The notes: generated by a model from the sequence alone, not told the origin. DNA of 64,000 bases from Tenuibacillus multivorans (GCF_900103915.1 NZ_FNIG01000007.1:62001-126000); one strand, 5' to 3'; shown: positions 42,308 through 54,793, counted from the first letter of the stretch. Numbers and translations: made by a program.

Positions 42308-43264
42308 TTATAACAAGTCGTATAGTAATTTGGCGATTTTTTGCTCATCATGCTTTAACGTCCCATCTGTATGGAGACTTGCAATATCGCCTTTTAATAT
42401 GTCGAGACCCATCTCACGTATTGGATCATCATCACAAAGAACAGGCGCTGCTTTTTCTTTAGCATAGCCTTCTTTAATCGTTGACTCGATTGTTTCTGAA
42501 TGAACGACGATTTGATCAACAAACGGTTCTCCAACATGGTTATGCAACGCTCTTATATGATCCGATGCATTATAACGACTAGTCTCACCATACTGCGTCA
42601 TGATATTACATACATAAAGCTTTTGCGCATTAGCTTCACGTAATGCCGTTTTAATTTCCGGGGCAATTAAATTCGGTATAATACTTGTGTATAAACTTCC
42701 AGGTGCAATGACAATCATTTCTGCCCGTTTAATCGCCTTCACTGCCTCAGGTAACGGCTCAATTTTAGGGGAATCGTAAAACACGCGTTTGATCTTTTTA
42801 CCGACTTTAGGAATATTCGACTCCCCACGGACGACCGTTCCATCCTCAAATTCGGCCTTTAAATACATATTCTCATTTACAATCGGATAGATTCGGCCTT
42901 TCACATTAAACACGCGCGAAATCTCTTTTATGCCTTTATAAAAATCACCTATCACCGACGTCATCCCCGCTAAAATTAAATTACCTAAAGCGTGGCCGGA
43001 TAAACCGTTTCCGTTTTCAAAACGATGCTGAAATAATTTTAATAACGTTGGTTCCACATCGGACATCGAGGCAATGACTTTTCGAATATCTCCAGGCGCT
43101 GGAATCGATAAGTCTTCTCGTAATCGTCCCGAGCTTCCCCCATCATCTGACACCGTCACAATGGCTGTTAAATTAACCGGAAATTGTCTAAGTCCCCTTA
43201 GTAAAACCGGTAACCCGGTTCCTCCTCCGATGACGACCACTTTCGGTCCATTTATATTAGTCAT
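42308..43264 (-). CDS. yvcK: GlmR/YvcK, UDP-sugar-binding regulator
   Basis: 318 aa, CofD-like fold: VVVIGGGTGLPVLLRGLRQFPVNLTAIVTVSDDGGSSGRLR, PGDIRKVIASM and IVIAPGSLYTSIIPNL. Lacks the F420-pathway context; in Firmicutes the protein binds UDP-GlcNAc and stimulates GlmS, needed on gluconeogenic media. The start is one base from the rapZ stop. Confidence 0.95.
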   Translation of the reverse strand: MTNINGPKVVVIGGGTGLPVLLRGLRQFPVNLTAIVTVSDDGGSSGRLREDLSIPAPGDIRKVIASMSDVEPTLLKLFQHRFENGNGLSGHALGNLILAGMTSVIGDFYKGIKEISRVFNVKGRIYPIVNENMYLKAEFEDGTVVRGESNIPKVGKKIKRVFYDSPKIEPLPEAVKAIKRAEMIVIAPGSLYTSIIPNLIAPEIKTALREANAQKLYVCNIMTQYGETSRYNASDHIRALHNHVGEPFVDQIVVHSETIESTIKEGYAKEKAAPVLCDDDPIREMGLDILKGDIASLHTDGTLKHDEQKIAKLLYDLL

Positions 43265-44152
43265 CTATTTCTTATTCCCCTTCTTATCAATATCACGATG
43301 ATAGACATGCGCTGTATATTTTTGATTGATAATTTCACCGAGTTTCTCAGCTATTGCAACCGAGCGATGCTGACCCCCTGTACAGCCAATACCTATGACA
43401 AGCTGACTTTTTCCTTCACGTACATATTGCGGTAACATAAATTCTAGTAAATCCTTCAGCTTACGAATAAACTGACGCGTTTCTTTCCATTTAAACACGT
43501 AGGAATTGACCTCTTGGTTCAGGCCTGTCAAATCACGCATGGACTCAACATAATGAGGGTTCGGTAAAAAGCGCACATCAAATACCAAATCCGCATCAAT
43601 GGGTACACCGTGCTTAAAGCCAAATGACTCCACTTGTACGGAAAATATTTGCTGCTTTTTCTCTGTATAATTATTAATAATCTTTTCTCTTAATTCACGT
43701 GCAGATGATCCTGTTGAATCGATTATTTTCTGCGCACGTCCTTTTAGTTCATCTAAAATACTTCGTTCCTGCTTGATCCCTGATAAAGGCAAGCCATCTG
43801 GAGCGAGTGGATGTGAGCGCCGAGACTCTTTGTAGCGCTGAACGAGTGATTCGTTATCAGCATCCAAAAATAACACATGCTCATGAATCCAGCTCTCAGC
43901 CCCTAGCTGATCAAGTGTTTCATATAAGCTATCGAAAAATTCACGTCCACGAAGATCCATCACAACAGCGAGCTTTTTGGTTTCTTCAGGGTTTTCCTTC
44001 ATCAGCTCTAAAAACTTTGGCAAAAGTGTCGGTGGTAGGTTATCAACACAAAAATACCCCATGTCTTCAAAGCATTGAATCGCAATCGTTTTCCCTGCTC
44101 CCGACATTCCGGTAATAATAACTAATTCAACCATTTTATTATTTTCCTGCAT
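43265..44152 (-). CDS. rapZ: RapZ/YvcJ nucleotide-binding protein
   Basis: 295 aa from ATG 44152 ([22 protein letters not shown]), AAGGGG upstream; an earlier in-frame ATG at 44209 has no site. Walker A GMSGAGKT, Walker B-like [14 protein letters not shown]-terminal [19 protein letters not shown]. In enterobacteria RapZ guides RNase E to GlmZ; in Bacillus YvcJ hydrolyses GTP and affects competence. First gene of the yvcK-whiA cluster. The 279-bp gap before it holds the trxB terminator and a GAGGTT-N13-AACCTC hairpin only. Confidence 0.93.
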   Translation of the reverse strand: MQENNKMVELVIITGMSGAGKTIAIQCFEDMGYFCVDNLPPTLLPKFLELMKENPEETKKLAVVMDLRGREFFDSLYETLDQLGAESWIHEHVLFLDADNESLVQRYKESRRSHPLAPDGLPLSGIKQERSILDELKGRAQKIIDSTGSSARELREKIINNYTEKKQQIFSVQVESFGFKHGVPIDADLVFDVRFLPNPHYVESMRDLTGLNQEVNSYVFKWKETRQFIRKLKDLLEFMLPQYVREGKSQLVIGIGCTGGQHRSVAIAEKLGEIINQKYTAHVYHRDIDKKGNKK

Positions 44153-44304
44153 GATGTGATCCCCTTTTTTGTCAATATAAATAAGTCTGTCTCTATCTAT
44201 ATTATACATGTTCTAAGTCTTCGAGAACAGCGAATGAGGTTAAGAACTATGTATAACCTCGAATAAGTTTAAACATGTTGTCTCATCCTCTTTCACAAAA
44301 AAAT

Positions 44305-44329
44305 ACACAGGTAGAATGGCTACCTGTGT
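44305..44329 (-). terminator. Terminator of trxB
   Basis: Perfect stem ACACAGGTAG / CTACCTGTGT, loop AATGG, followed on the minus strand by ATTTTTTT. Confidence 0.9.
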
Positions 44330-44431
44330 TAACTAAACATCTATAGTTAATAAAGGGGGTCAATTAATTAATTCCATTGTAACGTATGAATGTTTCACCC
44401 GTGTTACAACAGAGTTAAAATGTAATTACGT

Positions 44432-45418
<987 letters not shown>

Positions 45419-45464
45419 TCATATTAAATTAGCTGAAAAGCGACAAATTTTCTGCTTAAATTAT

Positions 45465-46442
45465 TTATTTAAACGAATCCAAAACAGGATGCTTCTTAAC
45501 ACCTTGGCCCCATATTCGTTCGCTTAGCTCATGCTGCTGATTGTGAGCTAAAACGTGTGAAAACCAATAATAATAGCTTAAATAATTGGAAACATAAACT
45601 TGATTAATGCCTAAAAATCGTTTTAAAGCCTGTTCAAATTGACCAACACGAGCCAGAGTCACCGCTAACTTTAATTTCTGCGGTTCATAGGTTGGATATA
45701 CATTAAACAAGGATGGCAACATTTCCTGAAATCCAGTATTTTTACCAGTTGCATAGTAAAAGTAAGTCAGGTTGAGTCTACTATGTAGCGAGGTCGGATC
45801 TTGGTCAAACCAAGCTTCCTCTAGTGTCATAGCCTCTTCCTTGTCACCATGCTGAAATAATGCAAACGCATATTCATGCTTAGCGGACATATACTCAGGG
45901 TAAAACGTCATCATCTCTTCTAGTACCTCTAACGCCTCATCCCATTCTTCATGCTCCAAATGATAAAAAGCCGTCTCTTGATAGATGATGAGCTCGTCCA
46001 TATCATCAAGCTCTAAATCATCCTCTTTCGCTTCGTCTTTCGATAATTGATTCAACATCTCCAATAACTCCAACACTTCATCCCGGAACTCATGATCAGA
46101 ATTATGTTCAAGATAATGATTGGCATGTTTTTTAGCTTCATCAAACAGACCTAAATGCGCAAAATTATTCGCTAATAAATAAAAACAATCCGCATATGTA
46201 TGTCCATGGTTGTCGATCACTTTTTGTAATAAATCATTCGCCCGATGGTATTCGCCCATTTCAGTATATAAAACGGATAGCTGGGATAAGTAAAGCGCGC
46301 TCGTCGGTTTAATGTCCAACGCTTTATTAAACCATTTTTCCGCACGATCAAAACGCTTTTCTTTAAATGCTTTTACCCCATAAGAAAAATAAAAATCACC
46401 GTCATGGCGATACGGAATGATCTTCTTCTCTGACGTTTGCAT
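45465..46442 (-). CDS. TPR-repeat protein (YvcD-like)
   Basis: 325 aa from ATG 46442 (MQTSEKKIIPYRHDGDFYF) with GAGGAGG upstream. Tandem tetratricopeptide helices: FSYGVKAFKEKRFDRAEKWFNKALDIKP, ALYLSQLSVLYTEMGEYHRANDLLQKV, CFYLLANNFAHLGLFDEAKKHANHYL, and again after an acidic linker. Cytosolic scaffold of unknown partner; located before trxB as yvcD is in Bacillus. Confidence 0.85.
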   Translation of the reverse strand: MQTSEKKIIPYRHDGDFYFSYGVKAFKEKRFDRAEKWFNKALDIKPTSALYLSQLSVLYTEMGEYHRANDLLQKVIDNHGHTYADCFYLLANNFAHLGLFDEAKKHANHYLEHNSDHEFRDEVLELLEMLNQLSKDEAKEDDLELDDMDELIIYQETAFYHLEHEEWDEALEVLEEMMTFYPEYMSAKHEYAFALFQHGDKEEAMTLEEAWFDQDPTSLHSRLNLTYFYYATGKNTGFQEMLPSLFNVYPTYEPQKLKLAVTLARVGQFEQALKRFLGINQVYVSNYLSYYYWFSHVLAHNQQHELSERIWGQGVKKHPVLDSFK

Positions 46443-46515
46443 AAAGGCCTCCTCAAGTAAAATGCTGATATTTAAGTATAGCATATTTGTAAAAGATTAT
46501 CAGTTTTTGTCTAAG

Positions 46516-46655
46516 TAAAAAAGTTCTTATTATCGGATAATTAGTTCTCATTATTACAACATTTTTTCTCAATCACAGCTAAATAGTTCTCATAATCGAC
46601 CAGATTTTTCTCATTCCCAGCCAAATAGTTCTCAATCACCCGTAAGTTCTCCAAA
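46516..46655. repeat. 21-bp-period intergenic array, TGAGAAC core on minus strand (7 units)
   Basis: TTCTCA/TTCTTA cores at 46524, 46545, 46566, 46587, 46608 and 46629 in exact 21-bp steps, plus TTCTCC at 46647. Units alternate partly between AGTTCTCA and TTTTCTCA. Located between the glpD terminator and the TPR gene. Confidence 0.87.
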
Positions 46656-46664
46656 ACGTAAAAT

Positions 46665-46688
46665 CCCCACAAGCTTATGCCTGTGGGG
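46665..46688 (-). terminator. Terminator of the glp operon
   Basis: CCCCACAaGC...GCcTGTGGGG hairpin followed on the minus strand by ATTTT. It overlaps the final codons of glpD. Confidence 0.8.
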
Positions 46689-48327
46689 TTGGTTCTTTCG
46701 CCTGCCTTAATGCAAGTTCAAGCTCATCTTGATAAAATTCCATTTCATAATCGGACCAGTCAAAATAATCCTGCATGAAATCGATGACTGAATTTTTATT
46801 TACCTCAACATAACGGATATGAAAAAACATCGCGCCAGTCCGCCTAACAAAAAAGTCTACCGGACGATAGACGAGTTCATGTTCTAAACTATACATCAAC
46901 TCAGCATAAACCGCGTAGTCAAACTGTAAATCTTCAGGGGCTGACTCATAGTAATCGAGCACGTGTTTAAGATTTCCCCCGTACCGTTTTATCCAGCGAT
47001 TCATCAAGTTTTCAGATAGACCCCGGTCCTTTCCTTCCTTGATGGCAATCGCCTTAAATGCATTAAAGCCTTTCGAGCCTCCAACATCTCCACCACTAAT
47101 CGCTAGATGCTTCGTTTTCGATTTCGGATATGTTTCACCTGTTTCTTTTTTTATTAATCGAACGACACGATCAACGATTTGCTCGGCCATTTTGCGATAT
47201 CCAGTTAATTTGCCACCTGCGATTGAGATTAGTCCCGAATCTGACTCGAAAATTTCGTCTTTACGCGAGATTTCAGAAGGGTCTTTTCCTTCCTCATGTA
47301 TCAGTGGACGAATGCCAGACCAAGTCGATTCGATGTCATCCTCAAGTAATTTTAAGTTGGGAAACATCTCGTGAATCGCACTTAGAAGATACGTCCTGTC
47401 TTCCTGATTTGTCGTCGGGTTAGCCAAATCATCTTCATATGCTGTATCAGTTGTCCCGACGTACGTTTTACCGTCTCGTGGAATCGCAAAAATCATTCGC
47501 CCATCTGGTGTATCAAAATAGACGGCTTGCTGAAGTGGAAAAACGGATTGGTCAAACACTAAATGGACACCCTTCGTATGGAACAGATGCTTTTCCTTCT
47601 TGTTATGGTCCTTCGATCGTAATTCATCAACCCAAGGACCTGTTGCATTAACCAATTTATGTCCGTAAACGTCATGAACCTCGTCATCAATAACATCGCG
47701 TGCTTGAACGCCAATCACTTGCCCATCACGATAGAGAAACTGCTCCACCTTCATATAATTAAAAGCAACCGCACCTTCTTCAATCGCCTTTTTCAATACC
47801 TCTAAGGTTAACCGCGCATCGTCAGTTTTATATTCGACATAGTAGCCGCTCCCTTTTAATCCTTCCCACTTTAGCAGCGGTTCTTTTTCTAACGTCTCTT
47901 CAGGTGAGAGCATTTGCCGACGCTCAGATTTTTTTACACCAGCTAAAAGATCGTACACACGCAAGCCAATGTTAGTGGAATAAGGTCCAAAAGTCCCCAG
48001 TTCATAAAACGGAAGCATCATCCATTCAGGTGTCGTCACATGCGGACCATTTTCATACACGATTTCGCGTTCTTTCCCGACATCAGCGACCATTCGTACC
48101 TCCAAATTTTTCAGATAACGAAGGCCACCATGGACAAGCTTAGTCGAACGACTCGACGTGCCAGCTGCAAAATCCTGCATCTCTAAAACGAGTACGCTTA
48201 ACCCACGTGTAATCGCATCTAAGGCTATACCAGCACCCGTAATACCTCCACCGATTACAATTAAGTCAAATGGCTCGTTTAATACTTTTTTGTTTTCCTG
48301 ACGATATTTATGGCTTGAAAAGTTCAA
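46675..48327 (-). CDS. glpD: Glycerol-3-phosphate dehydrogenase (aerobic, FAD)
   Basis: 550 aa membrane-associated flavoenzyme oxidising sn-glycerol 3-phosphate to dihydroxyacetone phosphate and passing electrons to menaquinone. FAD motif DLIVIGGGITGAGIALDAITRGL, the GlpD block AAGTSSRSTKLVHGGLRYLKN, and YVGTTDTAYEDDL. 15 bp after glpK. No glpF or glpP is visible, so the glycerol facilitator must lie elsewhere. Confidence 0.96.
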   Translation of the reverse strand: MNFSSHKYRQENKKVLNEPFDLIVIGGGITGAGIALDAITRGLSVLVLEMQDFAAGTSSRSTKLVHGGLRYLKNLEVRMVADVGKEREIVYENGPHVTTPEWMMLPFYELGTFGPYSTNIGLRVYDLLAGVKKSERRQMLSPEETLEKEPLLKWEGLKGSGYYVEYKTDDARLTLEVLKKAIEEGAVAFNYMKVEQFLYRDGQVIGVQARDVIDDEVHDVYGHKLVNATGPWVDELRSKDHNKKEKHLFHTKGVHLVFDQSVFPLQQAVYFDTPDGRMIFAIPRDGKTYVGTTDTAYEDDLANPTTNQEDRTYLLSAIHEMFPNLKLLEDDIESTWSGIRPLIHEEGKDPSEISRKDEIFESDSGLISIAGGKLTGYRKMAEQIVDRVVRLIKKETGETYPKSKTKHLAISGGDVGGSKGFNAFKAIAIKEGKDRGLSENLMNRWIKRYGGNLKHVLDYYESAPEDLQFDYAVYAELMYSLEHELVYRPVDFFVRRTGAMFFHIRYVEVNKNSVIDFMQDYFDWSDYEMEFYQDELELALRQAKEPTPQA

Positions 48328-48342
48328 AGATCAGCACCCTTT

Positions 48343-49848
<1,506 letters not shown>

Positions 49849-49901
49849 TTACTTATCCTTCCCTTTTTGTATATTCTACCAAACTTTTAGAATAAGAAAA
49901 T

Positions 49902-50048
49902 TTAAGAACGCTTTTCCGACTTTGAGAACTTTTATATAATTTTTGAGAACTATTTCCTCGATATTGAGAATTTTTCTTCCGATAATGAGAACTAATCATA
50001 TTTTATTGAGAACTTCTCCCCTAATATTGAGAACAATCTACCACATTA
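49902..50048. repeat. 21-bp-period intergenic array, TTGAGAAC core (7 units)
   Basis: TGAGAA(C) at 49923, 49944, 49965, 49986, 50007 and 50028 in exact 21-bp steps, with a TAAGAAC copy at 49903. Plus-strand orientation like the 2.3-kb array. Placed between the yvoF terminator and glpK. Confidence 0.88.
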
Positions 50049-50051
50049 AAA

Positions 50052-50079
50052 ACACGCATACTCTAGGAAGTATACGTGT
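50052..50079 (-). terminator. Terminator of the hprK-lgt operon
   Basis: Stem ACACGcATACT / AGTATaCGTGT, loop CTAGGA, then TTTTTAATG on the minus strand. It ends hprK-lgt-yvoD-ppaX-yvoF. Confidence 0.85.
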
Positions 50080-50100
50080 ATCAAGCCAATAATATTATGG

Positions 50101-50610
50101 TTACTGTAATTTTCGCTTGTCCATCTCTTCTTTCGTATAAATGACATGCATCGGATTCCCACCGACGAAGCTACCTGGGGCCACATCCTCATGCACGAGC
50201 GTTGCGGCAGAAACCACTGCTCCATCACCAATCGTAACACCGGGTAAAATCGTACAGTTCGCACCGATCATAACCTCATCACCAATATGAACATCACCTA
50301 AACGATATTCCTCAATTAAATATTCATGCGCTAGAATCGTTGTATTGTAACCAATAATCGAGTTTTCCCCAATATGAATTTTTTCAGGAAACATTGTATC
50401 GGGCATGACCATAAGCGCTAATGCTGATTCTTTTCCAATTTTCATCCGTAAAAACGTCCGATACATCCAGTTTTTAACCGATAACCATGGGGTATACCGA
50501 CCTAACTGAATAAAAATGAAGTTTTTGACGACTTTTAAAAAAGGAACGGTCTTATAGATTTGCCATAATGAATTGTGGCTATGAACGCGATAGCGCTTCG
50601 TCCGGCGCAT
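50101..50610 (-). CDS. yvoF: Left-handed beta-helix acyltransferase (YvoF-like)
   Basis: 169 aa from ATG 50610, with GAGGAG 9 nt upstream inside the end of ppaX. Hexapeptide repeats IGENSIIGYNTTILAHEYLIEEYRLGDVHIGDEVMIGANCTILPGVTIGDGAVVSAATLVHEDVAPGSFVGGNP as in maltose/serine O-acetyltransferases. Acceptor unknown. Terminal gene of the operon as in Bacillus. Confidence 0.88.
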   Translation of the reverse strand: MRRTKRYRVHSHNSLWQIYKTVPFLKVVKNFIFIQLGRYTPWLSVKNWMYRTFLRMKIGKESALALMVMPDTMFPEKIHIGENSIIGYNTTILAHEYLIEEYRLGDVHIGDEVMIGANCTILPGVTIGDGAVVSAATLVHEDVAPGSFVGGNPMHVIYTKEEMDKRKLQ

Positions 50611-50615
50611 GCCCA

Positions 50616-51254
50616 TCACTCCTCGACGATATCTAACAAATCTGAGATATGGTTCAATACATAATCGGGTTCTAATGACTCAATAAAATCTCGACCTTTT
50701 GCTGACCAGGCGACACCCGCTGTTTTCGTACCGGCATTTTGACCTGCATGGATATCATGTGAGTTATCACCGATCATCAGGGTTGTTCCCGGGTCCCCGT
50801 TTAACGCACGTATTCCTTTTAACACTGGCTCCGGATCTGGCTTAGCCTGACTCACATCGTCTAAGCCTATGACCACATCGAAAAACTGATCTAACTCAGT
50901 TAAGGCTAGCCCTTTTAAGGCCGTTTTATGAATTTTAGTCGTAACAATCGCCATTGGAATTCCTTTTTCATGTAAAGCTTTAATCGTCTCAAACACACCA
51001 TCAAAGCTTTTCACAAATAGATCGTGGTTCGCCAAATTGTGCGTGCGATAGGTCTTCATCATGTCCTCAACTTCATCAGGCTTTACCTTTTCTAACATAT
51101 CTCTTAAAGGTGATCCCATAAACGGTAAAATATCCTCTCGCTTATACTCTTCACCTAAATGCTCCCGAATCGTATGCTTAAAGGACTCGACGATTAGCTC
51201 GTTTGTATCAATTAGTGTCCCGTCTAGGTCAAATAGAATCGTACGTATGCTCAT
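50616..51254 (-). CDS. ppaX: Pyrophosphatase PpaX (HAD family)
   Basis: 212 aa from ATG 51254 (MSIRTILFDLDGTLIDTNELI). HAD motifs: I DLDGT, II IVTTK, III KPDPEPVLKG and IV MIGDNSHDIHAG. In Bacillus PpaX removes the pyrophosphate released when HPr kinase/phosphorylase dephosphorylates Ser-P-HPr, which fits hprK in the same operon. Overlaps yvoD by 26 bp. Confidence 0.92.
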   Translation of the reverse strand: MSIRTILFDLDGTLIDTNELIVESFKHTIREHLGEEYKREDILPFMGSPLRDMLEKVKPDEVEDMMKTYRTHNLANHDLFVKSFDGVFETIKALHEKGIPMAIVTTKIHKTALKGLALTELDQFFDVVIGLDDVSQAKPDPEPVLKGIRALNGDPGTTLMIGDNSHDIHAGQNAGTKTAGVAWSAKGRDFIESLEPDYVLNHISDLLDIVEE

Positions 51255-52203
51255 TTCTAACTGCATCCTTTCCGATGTCCTTATCCTTATTCTTTTCGAC
51301 ACGATTCCAAATATAAGCAATGGTCATCGTTAGAACAATCGCTGTAATCAATCGAATAACTAATAGCGGCCATACGGGTATACCAAGTGGGATAAACACA
51401 AGCGTATCCTCAACGACAGCGTGACAGGTCACTAAAAAGATTAAGACAAGGGTCATATCTTTCTTAGACACTCCATCTTCTTTCACCGCTTGAATCATCA
51501 TCCCAGCACCGTATGCCAAGCCGATTGTAAGACCAGCTACTAATGTCATAGACGCATTTTGATTAACCCCGAGTAATTTTGTAAATGGTGATAATTTTTG
51601 CGACATCCAGTCCATCCAATGATTGTCGCGTAGCCATTGCATCACAACCATCAGTGGAATGACAATCGCCGCAAGCTGGATAATGGATAAGATAGCTGTT
51701 TCTAACCCTGTTAAGCTAATCTCCATCCAGCCAGTTGGCTCCGGTCCTTCATTTGAAATCAGACCATATTGCGCTAATTCCTGACCACCATTCCAGAAAA
51801 GGTTAATAAGCATCGCCGCCGTAATCGCTAATCCGACCCGAACGACGATAATAACCCAGAACTTCACACCTACTTTGGCTGCAACCGTCGATTCGATAAA
51901 CAGATTGTGCGAGAACGACAGCATCATCGCTAATATAAATACTTCTTTTACCGTAAAATCAAAACTTACAATCGCGGCAATCCCCGCGTAAAGGTTCAAC
52001 GCATTACCTAAAACGAGAGGCACAGCCGCTTCACCAGATAAACCGAGAAGGCCCATTAACGGTTCTAACCACTCAATAATAGCTGGAAGGACTGGTGTAT
52101 ACTGCAAAATAGTTACGATTAACGTGATTGGAAAAATAACTTTTCCTAATGTCCACGTTAAGTTTAAACCACTTTGTAATCCCCTTTTCAATGTTGCCTG
52201 CAC
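51229..52203 (-). CDS. yvoD: Nucleoside-recognition (gate) domain membrane protein YvoD
   Basis: 324 aa, about eight membrane segments in two gate domains (LPAIIEWLEPLMGLLGLSGEAAVPLVLGNALNLYAGIAAIV; WLRDNHWMDWMSQKLSPFTKLLGVNQNASMTLVAGLTIGLAYGAGMM). Related to spore maturation SpmA/B-like proteins; transport substrate unknown. Position between lgt and ppaX is conserved in Bacillus. Confidence 0.88.
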   Translation of the reverse strand: MQATLKRGLQSGLNLTWTLGKVIFPITLIVTILQYTPVLPAIIEWLEPLMGLLGLSGEAAVPLVLGNALNLYAGIAAIVSFDFTVKEVFILAMMLSFSHNLFIESTVAAKVGVKFWVIIVVRVGLAITAAMLINLFWNGGQELAQYGLISNEGPEPTGWMEISLTGLETAILSIIQLAAIVIPLMVVMQWLRDNHWMDWMSQKLSPFTKLLGVNQNASMTLVAGLTIGLAYGAGMMIQAVKEDGVSKKDMTLVLIFLVTCHAVVEDTLVFIPLGIPVWPLLVIRLITAIVLTMTIAYIWNRVEKNKDKDIGKDAVRNEHTYDSI

Positions 52204-52225
52204 GTTATGCCCTCCTCTTATCTGT

Positions 52226-53086
52226 CTATTTTTTCTTTTTCTTCTTTTTAGACGACTTTTTCTTTAATGACGTCCCATCGTATAATTCATCGGCGTAACC
52301 TTTTTGTTTTCGATAATATAACACAATTAAACTACCGATGATGAGTAATATTGAAATTACCTGTGCTGTTCTTAATCCTGGCACGATGTATAAACTATCC
52401 GTCCGCATGCCTTCGATGAAGAATCGTCCAAATGAATACCACATGAGGTAAGATAAGAAAATAACACCGCGGCGAGGATTAACCTTGTAGCGTAAAAATA
52501 ATAATAAAATTAGTCCGAGAAAATTCCATACTGATTCATATAGGAATGTTGGATGGTGAAAGACACCGTCCACACACATCTGATTCATAATCCAGTCCGG
52601 TAAATATTGTAACACATTTTGATAAGCCGCTTCAGATACCGGGCCTCCATAGGCTTCTTGGTTCATAAAATTTCCCCAGCGCCCAAGCATTTGACCGATT
52701 AATAAACTCGGCGCCGCAATATCAGCAATTTTCCAAAAGGACACTTTTTTGTAACGCGTATAAATCCAAGCCGTTAACACGGAACCAATAAGTGCCCCGT
52801 GAATCGCAAGGCCACCCTCGCGAATATCAATTATCTCTAATAAGGAATCATAATTCTCCCATTGAAAAATCACATAGTATAGCCTCGCACCGACAATCGC
52901 TGCTGGAATCGCAAATACAAGTAGATCGATGAAAAAATCTTTATGCAAACCGAGGCGCTTACCTTCGCGCTGTGCGACGATTAACCCGATTAGCGCTCCC
53001 AGCATAATTAAAACCCCGTACCAATAAACTGGAAGTGGGCCTAAATTAAAAAAAACTCTGTCATATGGTTCAGCCGTACAATACAT
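52226..53086 (-). CDS. lgt: Prolipoprotein diacylglyceryl transferase
   Basis: 286 aa integral membrane enzyme that lipidates prolipoproteins. Seven membrane segments; signatures VYWYGVLIMLGALIG, the HGAL motif in GGLAIHGALIGSVL, and GRWGNFMNQEAYGGPV. C-terminus ends in a poly-lysine tail (KKKSSKKKKKKK). Operon with hprK, 12 bp apart. Confidence 0.96.
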   Translation of the reverse strand: MYCTAEPYDRVFFNLGPLPVYWYGVLIMLGALIGLIVAQREGKRLGLHKDFFIDLLVFAIPAAIVGARLYYVIFQWENYDSLLEIIDIREGGLAIHGALIGSVLTAWIYTRYKKVSFWKIADIAAPSLLIGQMLGRWGNFMNQEAYGGPVSEAAYQNVLQYLPDWIMNQMCVDGVFHHPTFLYESVWNFLGLILLLFLRYKVNPRRGVIFLSYLMWYSFGRFFIEGMRTDSLYIVPGLRTAQVISILLIIGSLIVLYYRKQKGYADELYDGTSLKKKSSKKKKKKK

Positions 53087-53098
53087 CCGTTATCCCCC

Positions 53099-54037
53099 TT
53101 ATTCAATTTCTCTTTTATCTACATCATCAATAACCGCTGTGAGTCTGTCTGAGAATTCCTCAGCCGTATTAACACCCATTCTTTTCAGTCGGAAGTTCAT
53201 CGCGGCCACTTCGATAATAACCGAAACGTTACGACCCGGTCTAACTGGAATTGTCGCCTTGGGTAGCTGCACGTCCATAATCGTCATTTTAGCCTCATCC
53301 AACCCTAAACGGTCGTATTGCTTATGCTCATCCCACGTTTCCAAATGAACAACTAGCGAAATCCGCTTGTAATTTCGTACCGCTCCAGCGCCAAATAACG
53401 TCATCACATTAATAATACCAAGCCCTCTTATTTCAAGGAGATGCTCAATTAGATTAGGTGGATTACCGATTAACGTATCATAATCCTCCTGACGAATCTC
53501 AACATTATCATCAGCGACGAGGCGATGGCCACGTTTAACGAGTTCCAGAGCGGTCTCACTTTTACCGATACCACTTTTACCCGTGATTAAGACACCTATT
53601 CCATAAACATCAACTAACACACCATGTAAGGCTGTTGACGGTGCGAATTTGCTTTCTAAGTAAGTCGTTAAACGACTGATCACCCGTGTCGTTTTGTATG
53701 GTGACCGCATCACCGGTACCCCTGCGTTATCCGCAGCCTTGATTAACGCCTTAGGAACATCGAGATCACGTGTAATCACCACGCCTGGTGTTACATCAGT
53801 ACATAACTGTTCCATCCGGTCTTGAATTTCGTCCGGATTCAAATCATATAAAAATAACAGCTCCGTCCGTCCCATTAATTGAAGACGCTCCTTCGGGTAG
53901 TGCGTGAAATACCCAGCCATCTCCATTCCCGGACGAGAGATGTCACTCGTTAAAATTTCACGGTGCACGCCGTCTTTTCCAGCGACTAATTCTAAATCAA
54001 ATCGTTCGATTAAATCCTTAGTACGGACTTTGATCAT
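53099..54037 (-). CDS. hprK: HPr kinase/phosphorylase
   Basis: 312 aa from ATG 54037 ([20 protein letters not shown]), AGGAGG upstream. Walker [10 protein letters not shown], the capping His/Asp stretch [11 protein letters not shown], and HprK signature [20 protein letters not shown]. Phosphorylates HPr and Crh on Ser46, the key step of CcpA control. A 754-bp gap with the large 21-bp array precedes it. Confidence 0.96.
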   Translation of the reverse strand: MIKVRTKDLIERFDLELVAGKDGVHREILTSDISRPGMEMAGYFTHYPKERLQLMGRTELLFLYDLNPDEIQDRMEQLCTDVTPGVVITRDLDVPKALIKAADNAGVPVMRSPYKTTRVISRLTTYLESKFAPSTALHGVLVDVYGIGVLITGKSGIGKSETALELVKRGHRLVADDNVEIRQEDYDTLIGNPPNLIEHLLEIRGLGIINVMTLFGAGAVRNYKRISLVVHLETWDEHKQYDRLGLDEAKMTIMDVQLPKATIPVRPGRNVSVIIEVAAMNFRLKRMGVNTAEEFSDRLTAVIDDVDKREIE

Positions 54038-54192
54038 CCGTATTCCTCCTATGTCTAACATTATTAATAACTATATCATATATGAAATAGGACGAGCATG
54101 AAAATGAGAAGAATTAATTTTATTTTAAAATTTTGTTGACTGCTTGCTGGTCGATATGTGTGTTTAAAGATTTTTGTGGAATCAGATCGGTT

Positions 54193-54738
54193 AAGTGGTT
54201 AATTATTTATGTTCAATGGGGACTCATGGTCGGCTATTGGGGACTCACACACGCTCATTGGGGAATTATCGCAATGTATTGGGGATTCAGAACGCTTCAT
54301 TGGGCATTCATGATCGGTTATTGGGGAATCACTCACGTTCATTGGGGAATTATCGCGATGCATTTGGGAATCAGAGTGCTTCATTGGGCATTCATGCTTG
54401 GTTATTGGGCACTCACTCACGCTCATTGGGGAATTATCGTGATACTTTGGGGATTCAGAGTGCTTCATTGGGCATTCATGCTTGGTTATTGGGCACTCAC
54501 TCACGTTCATTGGGGAATTATCGTGATACTTTGGGGATTCAGAGTGCTTCATTGGGCATTCATGCTTGGTTATTGGGCACTCACTCACGCTCATTGGGGA
54601 ATTATCGCGTTGCATTGGGGATTCAGGTAGGTCCAATGGGTAATTATTTATGTTCAATGGGGATTTATGGTCGGTTATCGGGGACTAACACACGCTCATT
54701 GGGGAATCACCACCAATGAGTGGGGATTTACATCATTT
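54193..54738. repeat. Large 21-bp-period array, CATTGGGGA core (26 units, 84-bp higher-order repeat)
   Basis: 26 consecutive 21-bp units with no indel over 546 bp. Core [CT]ATTGGG[GC]A at the start of each unit (54214 + 21n). Units fall into four types in fixed order, giving an 84-bp super-repeat (54256-54339, 54340-54423, 54424-54507, 54508-54591), the last two nearly identical. Outer units are more diverged and the left edge partly mirrors the right (AATTATTTATGTT in both). Open frames on both strands arise from the 21-bp period and lack ribosome sites. Function unknown. Confidence 0.92.
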
Positions 54739-54767
54739 TTCTAGTACAAAGACTCAATACAATAAAA

Positions 54768-54793
54768 AAACTCCCACATCATGTGAGAGTTTT
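54768..54793 (-). terminator. Terminator of yvlB-yvlD
   Basis: Stem AAACTC-CACAT / ATGTG-GAGTTT with T-rich tail on the minus strand; it overlaps the yvlD stop. Confidence 0.8.

Noticed and set aside
54133-54719. Long open frames on both strands across the 26-unit array, encoding heptapeptide repeats such as HWGIIAM-YWGFRTL or, on the minus strand, SPMSVSE-CPITKHE
   Set aside because: 21 bp is a multiple of three, so any stop-free unit gives open frames in parallel. Three frames are open at once, there is no ribosome site, and sister arrays of the family contain stops in the equivalent frames.
54193-54738. CRISPR array
   Set aside because: Units are contiguous 21-bp repeats with similar content throughout; there are no constant repeats separated by unique 30-bp spacers and no cas genes.
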